NCBI RefSeq assembly: GCF_018332455.1 | Contig: NZ_BOPZ01000034.1 | Span: 1 to 35,673 of the forward strand | Length of the DNA: 35,673 bases | Reading direction: 5' to 3' | Source of the DNA: Clostridium polyendosporum | GTDB taxonomy: Bacteria; Bacillota; Clostridia; Clostridiales; Clostridiaceae | Program-made: the position numbers and the translations under genes | In this document: positions 1-7,218 of the stretch, in pieces | Numbering within the stretch: position 1 is the first letter of the stretch | How the letters are laid out: every line of letters starts with the position of its first letter | The notes under the pieces: model-generated | What the model saw: the letters and a program-made list of their open reading frames with translations, nothing else | Databases searched by the model: none | Told to the model about the DNA's origin: nothing

Positions 1-414
1 TTACGGGTGGTCCTGACTTTGTCTAGAAAAGTATAGATTTTGAGACTAGAAGAGACAAGTGGTAATTTATTAATTCAATTTTGGAGCTAGTGATTGTCTC
101 CCAAATCGAGCAAGTGTTGGAATTGCCAATCACGTTCCTTAGCGGTGTTGGCGTCGGCATCAGTGGGGTCGGCGGCGTAGGTGATAGATTTGGCAGCATA
201 GGTAGCGGCGTGAACATTTAGCATTATACAAAGTACTAAAACTCTCTAAACCAGCATTTTTTCTATATGTTTTTATATTTTTTTCTTTTTAAGAAGACAA
301 AAATATTACAATATTTATTTTTATCTTTAAAAAAACATGAGATAAGCATATATGATTATTAGCAGACCACTGATATTGAGACTATGGCTGAGAATAAGGA
401 ATGAGGTGTTATAA
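1..414. other. Left-edge region with possible gene relics
   Basis: No intact gene is visible. The first 26 bases read on the plus strand as a short open frame ending in TAG, which could be the last codons of a gene outside the window. From about 66 to 221 another plus frame is open and ends in a glycine-rich tail (about 25 residues of mostly Gly, Val, Ile and Ser). It has no convincing start codon or ribosome binding site. This stretch is clearly more GC-rich than its surroundings. The complementary strand is open too and Pro/Thr-rich, but has no ribosome binding site. A broken or frameshifted 3' gene fragment is the likeliest reading. 222-414 is AT-rich spacer with the ribosome binding site of the next gene. 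Confidence 0.25.
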
Positions 415-657
415 GTGATTAATGATAGAATTATTGTATCATCTGATGCAAACCAAGCCTTTGATAAAATGCAGATAGCTTTAGCTATTAGGAATTCTAC
501 CTATGAAGATAGCTTGAGCTGTTCTTTGTTGGAGAATGGTGTACTTAAAAATTGTGAAAATTGTACTTTAAACTATTTTTGTAAAAGAATAGATGAAGTT
601 GCTCAGAATTATCTAGATAAGACTACTACTGTTTTGAATACATTTAGCTTTTTGTAA
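415..657 (+). CDS. Small Cys-containing protein of unknown function
   Basis: An 80-residue soluble protein with no signal peptide or membrane segment. It starts at GTG 415, six bases after a good GAGGTG ribosome binding site at 403-408. Its clearest feature is a cysteine cluster in the second half, C-x2-C-x6-C, with one more Cys earlier, which could bind a metal. The rest is predicted helical. It stands alone: a broken region lies upstream and an orphan T-box leader downstream. The coding pattern and ribosome binding site make it a credible real gene. The family is not recognised and no function is assigned. Confidence 0.6.
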   Translation: MINDRIIVSSDANQAFDKMQIALAIRNSTYEDSLSCSLLENGVLKNCENCTLNYFCKRIDEVAQNYLDKTTTVLNTFSFL

Positions 658-667
658 AAAGAGTGTA

Positions 668-708
668 GGTGATGTGAAATAGCGTCTATTTTTTGAAAAA
701 AATCACCT
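668..708 (+). other. Hairpin after the small Cys protein
   Basis: AGGTGAT at 668-674 pairs with ATCACCT ending near 707, with an inner GAAATAG/CTATTTT pairing. It lies just after the stop of the preceding gene. It could be a weak terminator or the first stem of the T-box-like leader that follows. Confidence 0.35.
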
Positions 709-714
709 TAAAGC

Positions 715-846
715 ATATATCATACGTAAAGATTGAAAGGACAGATGATCAATAGCATTAGTAATAGATAATTGTCAGAATGCACCAGGGATTTACACAG
801 GGTGGTACTGCAATAAGGCATCCAGGAAACTAGGTGTCTTTTAAAC
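715..846 (+). promoter_or_regulatory. Orphan, probably degenerate T-box leader
   Basis: The segment AGGGTGGTACTGCA at 799-812 matches the conserved T-box sequence (AGGGTGGNACCGCG) at most positions. It is followed by a stem of the terminator type, AAGGCATC (815-822) with GGTGTCTT (833-840), ending in T residues. Upstream, AAAGGAC and AGTA-like motifs resemble compressed parts of stem I. T-boxes sense uncharged tRNA and control aminoacyl-tRNA synthetase or amino acid transport genes in Firmicutes. No such gene follows: the next open frame is 900 bases away and unrelated. The element looks like a relic left when its gene was lost. The amino acid specificity cannot be read reliably. Confidence 0.55.
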
Positions 847-935
847 TTAACAAATTCTTTATATTGTTACAACAGTTCTATAATAAATCTGATGTATGAT
901 AAAGATACCCTATCTTTATTAACAAAATAAAAAAA

Positions 936-988
936 TAAAAAGCACTTGGACAAGATTTTAAAGCTTGGAATCAGGTGTTTTTTATTTT
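936..988. terminator. Strong bidirectional intrinsic terminator
   Basis: A long stem of AAAAAGCACTTG with CAGGTGTTTTTT, plus an inner CAAG/CTTG pairing, with T-runs on both strands. No intact gene lies directly on either side, so it probably served a lost gene, perhaps the one once controlled by the T-box leader. Confidence 0.7.
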
Positions 989-1074
989 AAATGAAATGAA
1001 GTGAGAGTGTGAAACTAAAGAAGTATAAGCTGATGACCTACTGGAAAAATCGAGAACTAGAGTGTTGTTGCCCT

Positions 1075-1212
1075 GTGAACTACGCCCACTTTAGAAGTAA
1101 AAGCTTCCTGTTTCAAAGACCTCGCAACCTACTATCTCCACAGGCTTAAAATCGGATTGTACCAACCTTACTCTTTTTATATTTATAGCTGAATTTATAT
1201 CTCTATGGTGCT
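1075..1212 (-). mobile_element. Relic of a TnpB element: 3' end of tnpB plus right end
   Basis: Read on the minus strand, this segment matches 31038-31174, the last part of the intact tnpB in this window with its right end, at roughly 93% by eye over about 137 bases. It covers the codons after the last catalytic Asp, the C-terminal tail, a partly decayed right-end hairpin and the terminal GTTCAC. In IS605-type elements this segment also encodes the omega (guide) RNA scaffold, so the relic is an orphan omega-RNA-like piece. The rest of tnpB is missing; the sequence before it (above 1214) is unrelated. Confidence 0.75.
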
Positions 1213-1218
1213 TAGGTT

Positions 1219-1280
1219 AGGATCATTGAGCCCTGGAGCCAGGGTAAATTGCTGCACGACAATTTTGACATGAAGATCCT
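1219..1280. other. Compact three-stem structured segment
   Basis: Three nested inverted repeats can form a three-way junction: AGGATC (1219-1224) with GATCCT (1275-1280), CCCTGG (1231-1236) with CCAGGG (1239-1244), and AAATTG (1246-1251) with CAATTT (1260-1265). It is richer in GC than the flanks and directly abuts the TnpB relic. It has no terminator T-run and no recognised riboswitch signature. It may be a small structured RNA or the end of a mobile element. Confidence 0.4.
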
Positions 1281-1744
1281 CAGTCATATTGGATTAGATA
1301 ATGGAGTTACTATCCGCCTATAGTATACATTTAACTGCAATTATTTATCTTAAATAAGTTTATCGTAAATAAGGAGAAACCCTTAAAACTTATAGTTACA
1401 CCGTTATTAATGCACAATTAAAAACATTGAACTAGCAATATATTAGTATTTGTTAAAATGTAATAACCATAGATTTATATTAATATAAATATTTATGAAA
1501 AGATTTATAGAAATTTTAAGACCCCAATAGTAGACTCTTTTTAAGAGCACTTCAAATTCAGTTTCACAATGCTCTAATAATCCAGATGTAATAATAGTAT
1601 TAATCTATTTGTTTATTGCTTCTATTTTCTATACTGTATAAAAGTATTTTATAACTTCACAATATAATATCCATTTTAACTACATTCATGATTTATTACT
1701 TTTTACTTAGAATTTATTTATTTTAATTTTAGGGGGAACTGATA
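1281..1744. other. AT-rich gap without a visible gene
   Basis: No open frame with a ribosome binding site is seen on either strand. The only structure noted is a weak AGAGCA/TGCTCT pairing around 1541-1575. The last 30 bases hold the AGGGGGAA ribosome binding site of the next gene. Confidence 0.5.
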
Positions 1745-2482
1745 ATGATAAAGTGTGAGAAATGTGGTATCAGCAATGAGGATAATTCACCTTTTTGTTC
1801 AGAGTGTGGTGATAAGTTAAGTAGAATGGCGTTAAATTATTCTGAAAAGGAAAAATTTCAAAATGGATCTTTTGTGGCATTAGGTGACAATGAAATAAGA
1901 GTTAAAACTTATCACTGTACAACAATGAAAAAGCCACAGGGAGAGGGGTATTTAACAGTTACAAATAAAAGAGTTATATTCCATGGGTATGGTAAATTCG
2001 GTGGGGGACGCAGCAGAATAGTAAGTGAGGTTCCAATTGAGTCAGTAAGTGGTATCGGATTTTATTATGGTAAAGGTCTTAATATACCATTTATAATTTT
2101 AGGAGTAATACTTAGTTTTTTGTCGCTATATATGCTTCTTTCACTAGATAAAGCAGAGGAAATATCTACATTTATAGAATTACTAATAGGGCTATTGCTA
2201 GCTTGTTTATGCCTTAGGAATTCTAGAAAATGTTTTTATAATATATGGGTGTATTCATCTGGAGCAAGTAGTACGCCTATAGATTTTGGTAATAGTACTT
2301 TTAGTAGTAAAATTACAGGCCAAGCAGGACTTATGTCAATAGTCGCAGATGTAAGTGAAGATACAGAATTATTAATGAAAGAGCTAGGAGCACTAGTATT
2401 GGATTTAAAAACTATGGGAGATTATGCAATAAGTAAATGGCTTCCTTCATATGAGGAGCAAAAGTCAGAAAATAGTGAATAG
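1745..2482 (+). CDS. Zinc-ribbon and PH/GRAM-like membrane protein
   Basis: A 245-residue protein starting at ATG 1745 after a strong AGGGGGAA site. Residues 4-21 form a zinc ribbon (CxxC at 4/7 and 18/21). Residues about 45-110 read like a PH/GRAM-type domain: 'GEGYLTVTNKRVIFHG' is the typical strand pattern of such domains. Two hydrophobic segments follow at about 113-134 and 142-158, then a cytoplasmic-type tail. The architecture suggests a membrane-anchored binding or scaffold protein; the ligand is unknown. It is monocistronic and ends before an 11-bp-stem terminator. The domain call is by pattern only. Confidence 0.7.
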   Translation: MIKCEKCGISNEDNSPFCSECGDKLSRMALNYSEKEKFQNGSFVALGDNEIRVKTYHCTTMKKPQGEGYLTVTNKRVIFHGYGKFGGGRSRIVSEVPIESVSGIGFYYGKGLNIPFIILGVILSFLSLYMLLSLDKAEEISTFIELLIGLLLACLCLRNSRKCFYNIWVYSSGASSTPIDFGNSTFSSKITGQAGLMSIVADVSEDTELLMKELGALVLDLKTMGDYAISKWLPSYEEQKSENSE

Positions 2483-2581
2483 GTCTAATATCCTATGTTA
2501 AAATATTCTTACTATTTTAACATAATATACTAACATTGACACAATATGGATGTGAGGGTATAATATATATTATAGGACATA

Positions 2582-2615
2582 GGGGTCATGTAATTCAGTT
2601 TACATGGCCCTTTTT
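2582..2615 (+). terminator. Intrinsic terminator
   Basis: GGGTCATGTAA (2583-2593) pairs with TTACATGGCCC (2600-2610), an 11-bp stem with one G-T pair, followed by TTTTT. It ends the zinc-ribbon gene. Confidence 0.85.
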
Positions 2616-2752
2616 GTATTTTAAATAATACACATCAGGGAATATTGCATACAAGGAATAATTTCTTATTTTTTACATTATATTTTATATAAAAATATAA
2701 TAATGATGCACTTATTTGTTATTTAAGTTTCATAATGAAGGAGGAATATTAT

Positions 2753-2959
2753 ATGGAACAAGTAATTAACACCGTATAGACATTTGTAGTAACGATTTTT
2801 GTATTTTTTATGCAAACGACCTTTGCAAAGGCAGAAACAGGTTTTACAAGAGCTAAAAACGCAGGAAATATTGTAATGAAAAATACCAAGAGAAATGCTT
2901 TTTGTGTTAAATGCAGTAAATTTCGGCTTTCGTCTCTATTTTTATTGTGCGAAAGTTGA
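2753..2959 (+). pseudogene. Broken 5' fragment of a second ammonium transporter gene
   Basis: ATG 2753 follows a very good AAGGAGGAA ribosome binding site, and the frame reads as a degenerate copy of the start of the amt gene that follows. It matches the pattern of the first transmembrane segment, the 'AETGFTRAKNAGNI' stretch (compare 'VESGFARSKNTVNI' in the intact copy) and a later SSL. A TAG stop interrupts it at 2777-2779, and the similarity ends after about 65 codons, just before the intact gene. It appears to be the remnant of a tandem amt duplication. Its ribosome binding site is better than that of the functional copy. Confidence 0.75.
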
Positions 2960-2988
2960 GTAAATAAATAATGAAAGAGGGTATTGAA

Positions 2989-4359
2989 ATGGAAAATCAA
3001 GTTTTATTAGATACATTCTGGGTTCTCTTGTGTGCAATGCTTGTATTCTTTATGAATCTTGGCTTTGCATCTGTAGAAAGCGGATTTGCACGTTCAAAAA
3101 ACACTGTCAACATCTTATCTAAAAACTTTATTGTGTTTGCAGTATCATCATTAGGTTTTTATGTTTTAGGTTGGGGTTTGATGTTTGGCGATGGTAATGG
3201 CTTTATTGGTACACAAGGTTTATTCTTTACCAGTGGAGTTGATAATTCTCCGGCAATAGGAGATGCATACGAAGGAGTATATTCTGCAATATCATGGGCA
3301 GGCGTTCCATTCTGGGCTAAGTTCTTCTTCCAATTGGTATTCTGCGGTACTGCAGCAACTATCGTTTCTGGTGCTGTAGCAGAAAGAATTAAATACGTTT
3401 CCTTCATTATTTTCTCATTTATTTTGACTTTATTGATTTATCCTATCGTCGGTCACTGGATCTGGGGTGGAGGCTGGTTGGCTCAAAAGGGCTTCCTGGA
3501 CTTTGCCGGGGGTACAGTAGTTCACTCTATAGGCGGTTGGGCTGCACTAACTGGCGTAATCATTTTAGGACCTAGGGTAGGCAAGTATACGAAAGATGGA
3601 AAAATTAATCCTATACCTGGTCACAATATGGGTCTTGCAACCATTGGCGCATTTGTCTTATGGCTTGGCTGGTTTGGATTTAATCCTGGCTCAACAATGG
3701 CTTTAAATCCTGAAGCAATCTCTCATATTCTCGTATCTACCAATAGTGCTGGTATAATGGGCATACTAGTAGCTACTGCAGTAACATGGAAAGTAACAGG
3801 AAAACCGGATTTAGGCATGTCCATCAACGGCTTGTTAGCTGGCTTGGTAGCGATCACTCCAGCTTGTGCTTATGTCAGCATCCCAGCTTCATATTTAATT
3901 GGTGCAATTTCAGGTATTATTGTAGTATTTGCAGTTATTAAGTTTGACAATCTGAAATTAGATGATCCTGTTGGTGCTTTGGCTGTCCATCTTGCAAACG
4001 GAGTTTTTGGTACCCTTTCAGTTGGCTTGTTTGCACAGGATGGAATAACAGGTATCACTACAATGAATGGTCTATTCTATGGTGGTGGCTTTAAACTTTT
4101 AGGAGTTCAAGCTTTAGGTGTAGTGTGTGTAGCAGCATTTGTTTTAGCTACATCAGCAATTACTTGGATAGTCATTAAAAATACCATTGGTCTTCGCGTA
4201 TCTCTTAGAGAAGAAATTGAAGGTTTAGATATAGGAGAACACGGAAACCAAGCTTATCCTGAATTTGTTATTCGTAAGCCGTCTTATATTCACGTATCGG
4301 AGGATATACATGCTGTTTCAACGGGAAATATTACTCCTAAAAAGGCTAAAATTAAATAA
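2989..4359 (+). CDS. amt: Ammonium transporter Amt
   Basis: A 456-residue polytopic membrane protein that takes up ammonium. The family signature DFAGGTVVHSIGG is at 171-183. The twin pore histidines are His179 and His334, and the conserved 'ESGFARSKN' stretch is at 30-38. About eleven hydrophobic segments are visible, as expected for Amt/MEP trimers. Length is normal. The start at ATG 2989 is preferred over ATG 2971 because AGAGGG lies seven bases upstream of it. glnK follows 24 bases downstream, the standard amt-glnK pairing in which PII plugs the channel when nitrogen is plentiful. A broken second amt lies just upstream. Confidence 0.96.
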   Translation: MENQVLLDTFWVLLCAMLVFFMNLGFASVESGFARSKNTVNILSKNFIVFAVSSLGFYVLGWGLMFGDGNGFIGTQGLFFTSGVDNSPAIGDAYEGVYSAISWAGVPFWAKFFFQLVFCGTAATIVSGAVAERIKYVSFIIFSFILTLLIYPIVGHWIWGGGWLAQKGFLDFAGGTVVHSIGGWAALTGVIILGPRVGKYTKDGKINPIPGHNMGLATIGAFVLWLGWFGFNPGSTMALNPEAISHILVSTNSAGIMGILVATAVTWKVTGKPDLGMSINGLLAGLVAITPACAYVSIPASYLIGAISGIIVVFAVIKFDNLKLDDPVGALAVHLANGVFGTLSVGLFAQDGITGITTMNGLFYGGGFKLLGVQALGVVCVAAFVLATSAITWIVIKNTIGLRVSLREEIEGLDIGEHGNQAYPEFVIRKPSYIHVSEDIHAVSTGNITPKKAKIK

Positions 4360-4383
4360 AGTGAAAAGTGAGGTTGTGATATC

Positions 4384-4725
4384 ATGAAACATATTAAAGC
4401 AGTCATTCGACCAGAAAAATTAAGTGATGTTCGCGAGGCTCTGGATGAAGCTGGATGTTCAGGTGGAATAATGGTTAGTGAAATCATGGGGCAAGGAAAT
4501 CAAAAGGGAATTATACAAGCATGGCGTGGGGAAAAATACCAAGTTGATTTGCTTCCAAAAGTTATGTTAGATTTAGTAGTGAAGGATGAAGACCTAGAGA
4601 CTGTGAAAAAAATCATAATCGATAACGCTCGTGTTGGTGAAATTGGAGACGGAAAAATCTTTGTTTACAATGTTGAAAGTGTTACTAGAATTAGAACCGG
4701 TGAAGAGGATAATGATGCAATATAA
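4384..4725 (+). CDS. glnK: PII nitrogen regulatory protein GlnK
   Basis: A 113-residue PII signal protein. The T-loop contains Tyr52, equivalent to the uridylylated Tyr51 of enteric PII, and the C-terminal 'GEIGDGKIFV' segment forms the nucleotide-binding C-loop signature. PII proteins sense 2-oxoglutarate and ATP/ADP; GlnK paired with Amt normally blocks ammonium entry when nitrogen is sufficient. It is transcribed with amt (24-base gap, own ribosome binding site) and followed by a terminator. Whether Tyr52 is modified cannot be told from this window, since no glnD is present. Confidence 0.95.
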   Translation: MKHIKAVIRPEKLSDVREALDEAGCSGGIMVSEIMGQGNQKGIIQAWRGEKYQVDLLPKVMLDLVVKDEDLETVKKIIIDNARVGEIGDGKIFVYNVESVTRIRTGEEDNDAI

Positions 4726-4761
4726 TGATTTCTAGTTTTTACTATGTATGAAAATATGAAA

Positions 4762-4817
4762 AACCTTCGTTAGTGTTGTTGCGGTGAGCCGTAGCATAAG
4801 TAACGGAGGTTTTTTTT
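4762..4817 (+). terminator. Terminator of amt-glnK
   Basis: AACCTTCGTTA (4762-4772) pairs with TAACGGAGGTT (4801-4811), with an inner GTTGCGG/CCGTAGC stem, then a run of T. It has the form of a strong rho-independent terminator. Confidence 0.85.
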
Positions 4818-4891
4818 GTTAAATTATAGTTCACTGGTGTTAGAAAACTTTTAGTGCATGTAAAATTGTTTAACCTAATGGGCGGAATTCT

Positions 4892-4915
4892 CCCATCTCT
4901 AAGGTAGGAGATGGA
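4892..4915 (+). repeat. Left-end hairpin of the IS605 element
   Basis: CCATCTC at 4893-4899 pairs with GAGATGG at 4908-4914 over an eight-base loop. Such subterminal imperfect hairpins are recognised by Y1 TnpA transposases. Confidence 0.65.
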
Positions 4916-4987
4916 TAGACCTTGACGATAGTCAACAAAAGTATAGCATCTAAAATCAGTGGTTATAATATTAAAAGAGGTGTAGCA

Positions 4988-5386
4988 ATGATTTTAGATA
5001 CGAATAACCATTCAGTATTCAAACTTAATTACCATTTAGTTTTAGTCATAAAATATAGAAAGAAAGTTATAGATGATGATATTTCTAATAGGTTGCGAGA
5101 AATATTTGAATATATTTCTCCTAAATATAATGTGAATTTGGAAGAATGGAATCATGACAAAGACCACATTCATTTGTTGTTTAGAGGTGCTCCGAATACA
5201 GATATATCTAAATTTATAAATGCTTATAAGAGTGCTAGTAGTAGGCTTATAAAAAAAGAATATCAAAGTATAAGAAAGCAATTATGGAAAGAGTATTTTT
5301 GGAGTAGAAGCTATTGTTTGATAACAACAGGAGGTACTCCAATAGATGTAATTAGAAAGTATATAGAAAATCAAGGCATAAAGTGA
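4988..5386 (+). CDS. tnpA: IS200-type Y1 (HUH) transposase TnpA
   Basis: A 132-residue single-strand DNA transposase. The HUH motif is His60-Ile-His62 in 'DHIHLLF', and the nucleophile is probably Tyr125 in 'YIENQ'. The full catalytic core is present and the length is normal for the family. The start at ATG 4988 is chosen because AGAGGTG lies just upstream; the frame is open further back to TTG 4922, but the extra residues are not typical. tnpB starts 11 bases after its stop. It appears functional, unlike its partner. Confidence 0.92.
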   Translation: MILDTNNHSVFKLNYHLVLVIKYRKKVIDDDISNRLREIFEYISPKYNVNLEEWNHDKDHIHLLFRGAPNTDISKFINAYKSASSRLIKKEYQSIRKQLWKEYFWSRSYCLITTGGTPIDVIRKYIENQGIK

Positions 5387-5397
5387 GGTGAAGGGAA

Positions 5398-6471
5398 GTG
5401 TTAAAAGCTTATAAATATAGAATATTTCCAAATAGTGAACAAAAGACATACTTAGCTAAAACATTTGGGTGTACTAGGTTCATCTATAATAAAATGTTAG
5501 CTGATAAGATAGAGCATTACAATGCTAGTGGAGAAATGCTTAAAAATACTCCAGCACAATACAAGACAGAGTTTGAATGGCTAAAAGAAGTTGATAGTTT
5601 AGCATTAGCTAACGCCCAAGTGAATTTAGAAAAAGCATATAAAAACTTTTTTAGAGATAAATCTGTAGGGTTTCCTAAATTCAAAAGTAAGAGAACTAAT
5701 TATCAAAGTTTTACCACAAATAATCAGAAAGGTACTGTATTTATTCAAAATGGGTATATCAAGATACCTAAGTTAAAATCAAGAATTAAAATTAAAAAGC
5801 ATAGGAACTTCAATGGAATTATCAAAAGCTGTACTATCTCTAAAACTTCAAGTGATAAGTACTATAGTTCTATTTTGGTTGATACAGAGAGTATTAAATT
5901 ACCGAAAGTGGATAAAAAAATAGGCATAGATGTTGGATTAAAGGAGTTTGCAGTATGCTCAGATGGGTATAGAAAAGATAATCCAAAATGGTTTAGAAAA
6001 TCAGAAAAAAGACTAGCTAAACTTCAAAAAGATTTATCGAGAAAGCAAAAAGATAGCAACAATAGAAGGAGAGCCAGAATAAAGGTAGCTAAGTTATACG
6101 AGAAAATAGCTAATCAAAGACGAGATTTTCTACATAAGTTATCAACTAAACTAATAAACGAAAACCAAGTTATAGTTATTGAAGACTTAAAAGTGAAGGA
6201 TATGATGAAGAATCAAAAATTAGCTAAGGTAATTGGAGAAGTAAGCTGGAGTGAATTTAGAACAATGTTAGAGTATAAAGCAAAATGGTATGGAAGAGAT
6301 ATAATAGTAGCTCCTTCTAATTATGCTAGTAGTCAGTTATGTTCAAATTGTAGTTACAAAAATGTAGAAGTGAAAAATCTAGCATTGAGAGAATGAACTT
6401 GTCCGAAATGTGGGACACAACACGATAGAGATATCAATGCAAGTAAGAATTTGCTGAAATTAGCGATATAA
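5398..6471 (+). pseudogene. tnpB: TnpB (IS605 OrfB) interrupted by an in-frame TGA
   Basis: The frame starts at GTG 5398 and runs 332 codons to a TGA at 6394-6396, then continues in the same frame for 24 codons to TAA at 6469-6471. The related TnpB at 30007 has Trp at the matching place, so a single TGG to TGA change explains the break. Before the stop lie the RuvC Asp178 (GIDVG), Glu262 (IEDLKV) and the first zinc-finger pair (CSNC). After the stop lie the second pair (CPKC) and the last catalytic Asp (HDRDINAS). The truncated product should therefore lack RNA-guided nuclease activity. Confidence 0.9.
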
Positions 6472-6578
6472 TTTTGGTAGTTATCGAGGTTGGAACGACC
6501 TTGTTAGCGTGGGTAAACTTATAGCACTAGCTATATTGACCACGAAGCCACCAACTTCTAGAAGTGGTGGTAGTTCAC
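6472..6578 (+). ncRNA. Putative omega-RNA 3' part and right end of the IS605 element
   Basis: The 107 bases after the tnpB frame contain paired segments and the right-end hairpin at 6548-6570, ending in GTTCAC. In characterised IS605-type elements the transcript covering the end of tnpB and this region is the omega RNA, with the guide lying just outside the element, here from 6579 on. Assignment is by position and end motif only. Confidence 0.45.
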
Positions 6579-6584
6579 AAACAT

Positions 6585-6625
6585 AAGACATACCACTACT
6601 TCAAATAGGTGATGACATGTCTTTT
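6585..6625 (+). terminator. Possible terminator beyond the IS605 right end
   Basis: AAGACAT near 6585 pairs with ATGTCTT near 6616, with weak CAC/GTG pairing inside, followed by TTATT. A modest hairpin that may end transcription from the element. 6626-6741 is AT-rich and holds the SASP promoter region. Confidence 0.45.
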
Positions 6626-6741
6626 ATTATGTGGCAAGCACCACCTTTACTACAACTAATTCACTAATGTAATAACTTTTAATCTATACAAACTATGAAT
6701 ATATACTAAATATTAATTAATATTCATAGGAGGATCTAATT

Positions 6742-6981
6742 ATGACAAATAGAAGTAATCAAATATTAGTGCCAGAAGCAAGAGCAGGGCTTGATAGACT
6801 TAAAATGGAATCAGCAGCTGAAGTTGGAGTTAACTTAAAAAATGGATACAATGGAGATTTAACAGAAAGAGAAGCTAGTTCAGTAGGCGAAAACATGGCT
6901 AAGAAAATAGTAGAATCTGGTTCAGTAGGCGGAAACATGGTTAAGAAAATGGTAGAAGCTTATGAACAAGGGTTAAAATAA
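6742..6981 (+). CDS. Alpha/beta-type small acid-soluble spore protein
   Basis: A 79-residue SASP that coats DNA in the dormant spore and is degraded at germination. Family marks are 'NQILVPEARAGLDRLKMESA' at the N-terminus, the germination-protease site region 'MESAAEVGVNL', and 'GYNGDLTEREASSVG'. It is longer than usual because the C-terminal motif occurs twice: residues 47-60 (SVGENMAKKIVESG) and 61-74 (SVGGNMVKKMVEAY), a 42-bp tandem duplication at 6880-6921 and 6922-6963. It has an AGGAGG site and is monocistronic. Transcription by a forespore sigma factor is expected for the family, but no clear promoter was identified. Confidence 0.95.
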   Translation: MTNRSNQILVPEARAGLDRLKMESAAEVGVNLKNGYNGDLTEREASSVGENMAKKIVESGSVGGNMVKKMVEAYEQGLK

Positions 6982-6993
6982 TATATAAACAAG

Positions 6994-7027
6994 AAAAGTT
7001 CTAGAATTAATCTAGGGCTTTTTCTTT
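6994..7027 (+). terminator. Terminator of the SASP gene
   Basis: AAAAG..CTAGA (6994-7005) pairs with TCTAG..CTTTT (7011-7022) and continues into TTTCTTTT. Confidence 0.75.
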
Positions 7028-7147
7028 TATGGCATTAATTATTAGTAATAGAAATTAGTACAGAAACCTTGATTTTTATGGAGTAAGTAAAGCGATTTTT
7101 ACAGGCAAACAGAAGATTAAAAAGAATAAATTACAATAAATAGTAAC

Positions 7148-7189
7148 AATAAAGCTTGTCTCAAAAATCATTTTGAGACAAGCTTTATT
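7148..7189. terminator. Long perfect bidirectional terminator
   Basis: A 19-bp perfect inverted repeat with a four-base centre: AATAAAGCTTGTCTCAAAA at 7148-7166 and its complement at 7171-7189. It ends the minus-strand allantoinase unit and insulates it from the SASP gene. Confidence 0.85.
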
Positions 7190-7218
7190 AATCATAATAA
7201 AATCAAATTAATATAATT

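Larger units (their letters stand above)
4880..6578 (+). mobile_element. IS200/IS605-family element with intact tnpA and broken tnpB
   Basis: The left-end hairpin is at 4892-4915 (CCATCTC with GAGATGG), followed by tnpA, tnpB and a right-end hairpin at 6548-6570 (CCACC..GGTGG with ACTT/AAGT). The element ends at GTTCAC near 6578, the same terminal motif seen in the other two TnpB elements of this window. No long target duplication is expected, as the family transposes as single-stranded DNA. The exact left boundary cannot be fixed by eye. Confidence 0.85.

Noticed and set aside
23-217. Minus-strand Pro/Thr-rich open frame
   Set aside because: No ribosome binding site and it is the complement of a glycine-rich frame in a GC-rich patch; composition alone explains the open frame.
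3159-3407. Minus-strand open frames inside amt and other long genes
   Set aside because: They are antisense shadows of clearly recognised genes, without ribosome binding sites.
6394-6396. TGA in tnpB as a selenocysteine codon
   Set aside because: The sister TnpB has Trp at this place and no selenocysteine insertion structure is apparent; a TGG to TGA change is simpler.
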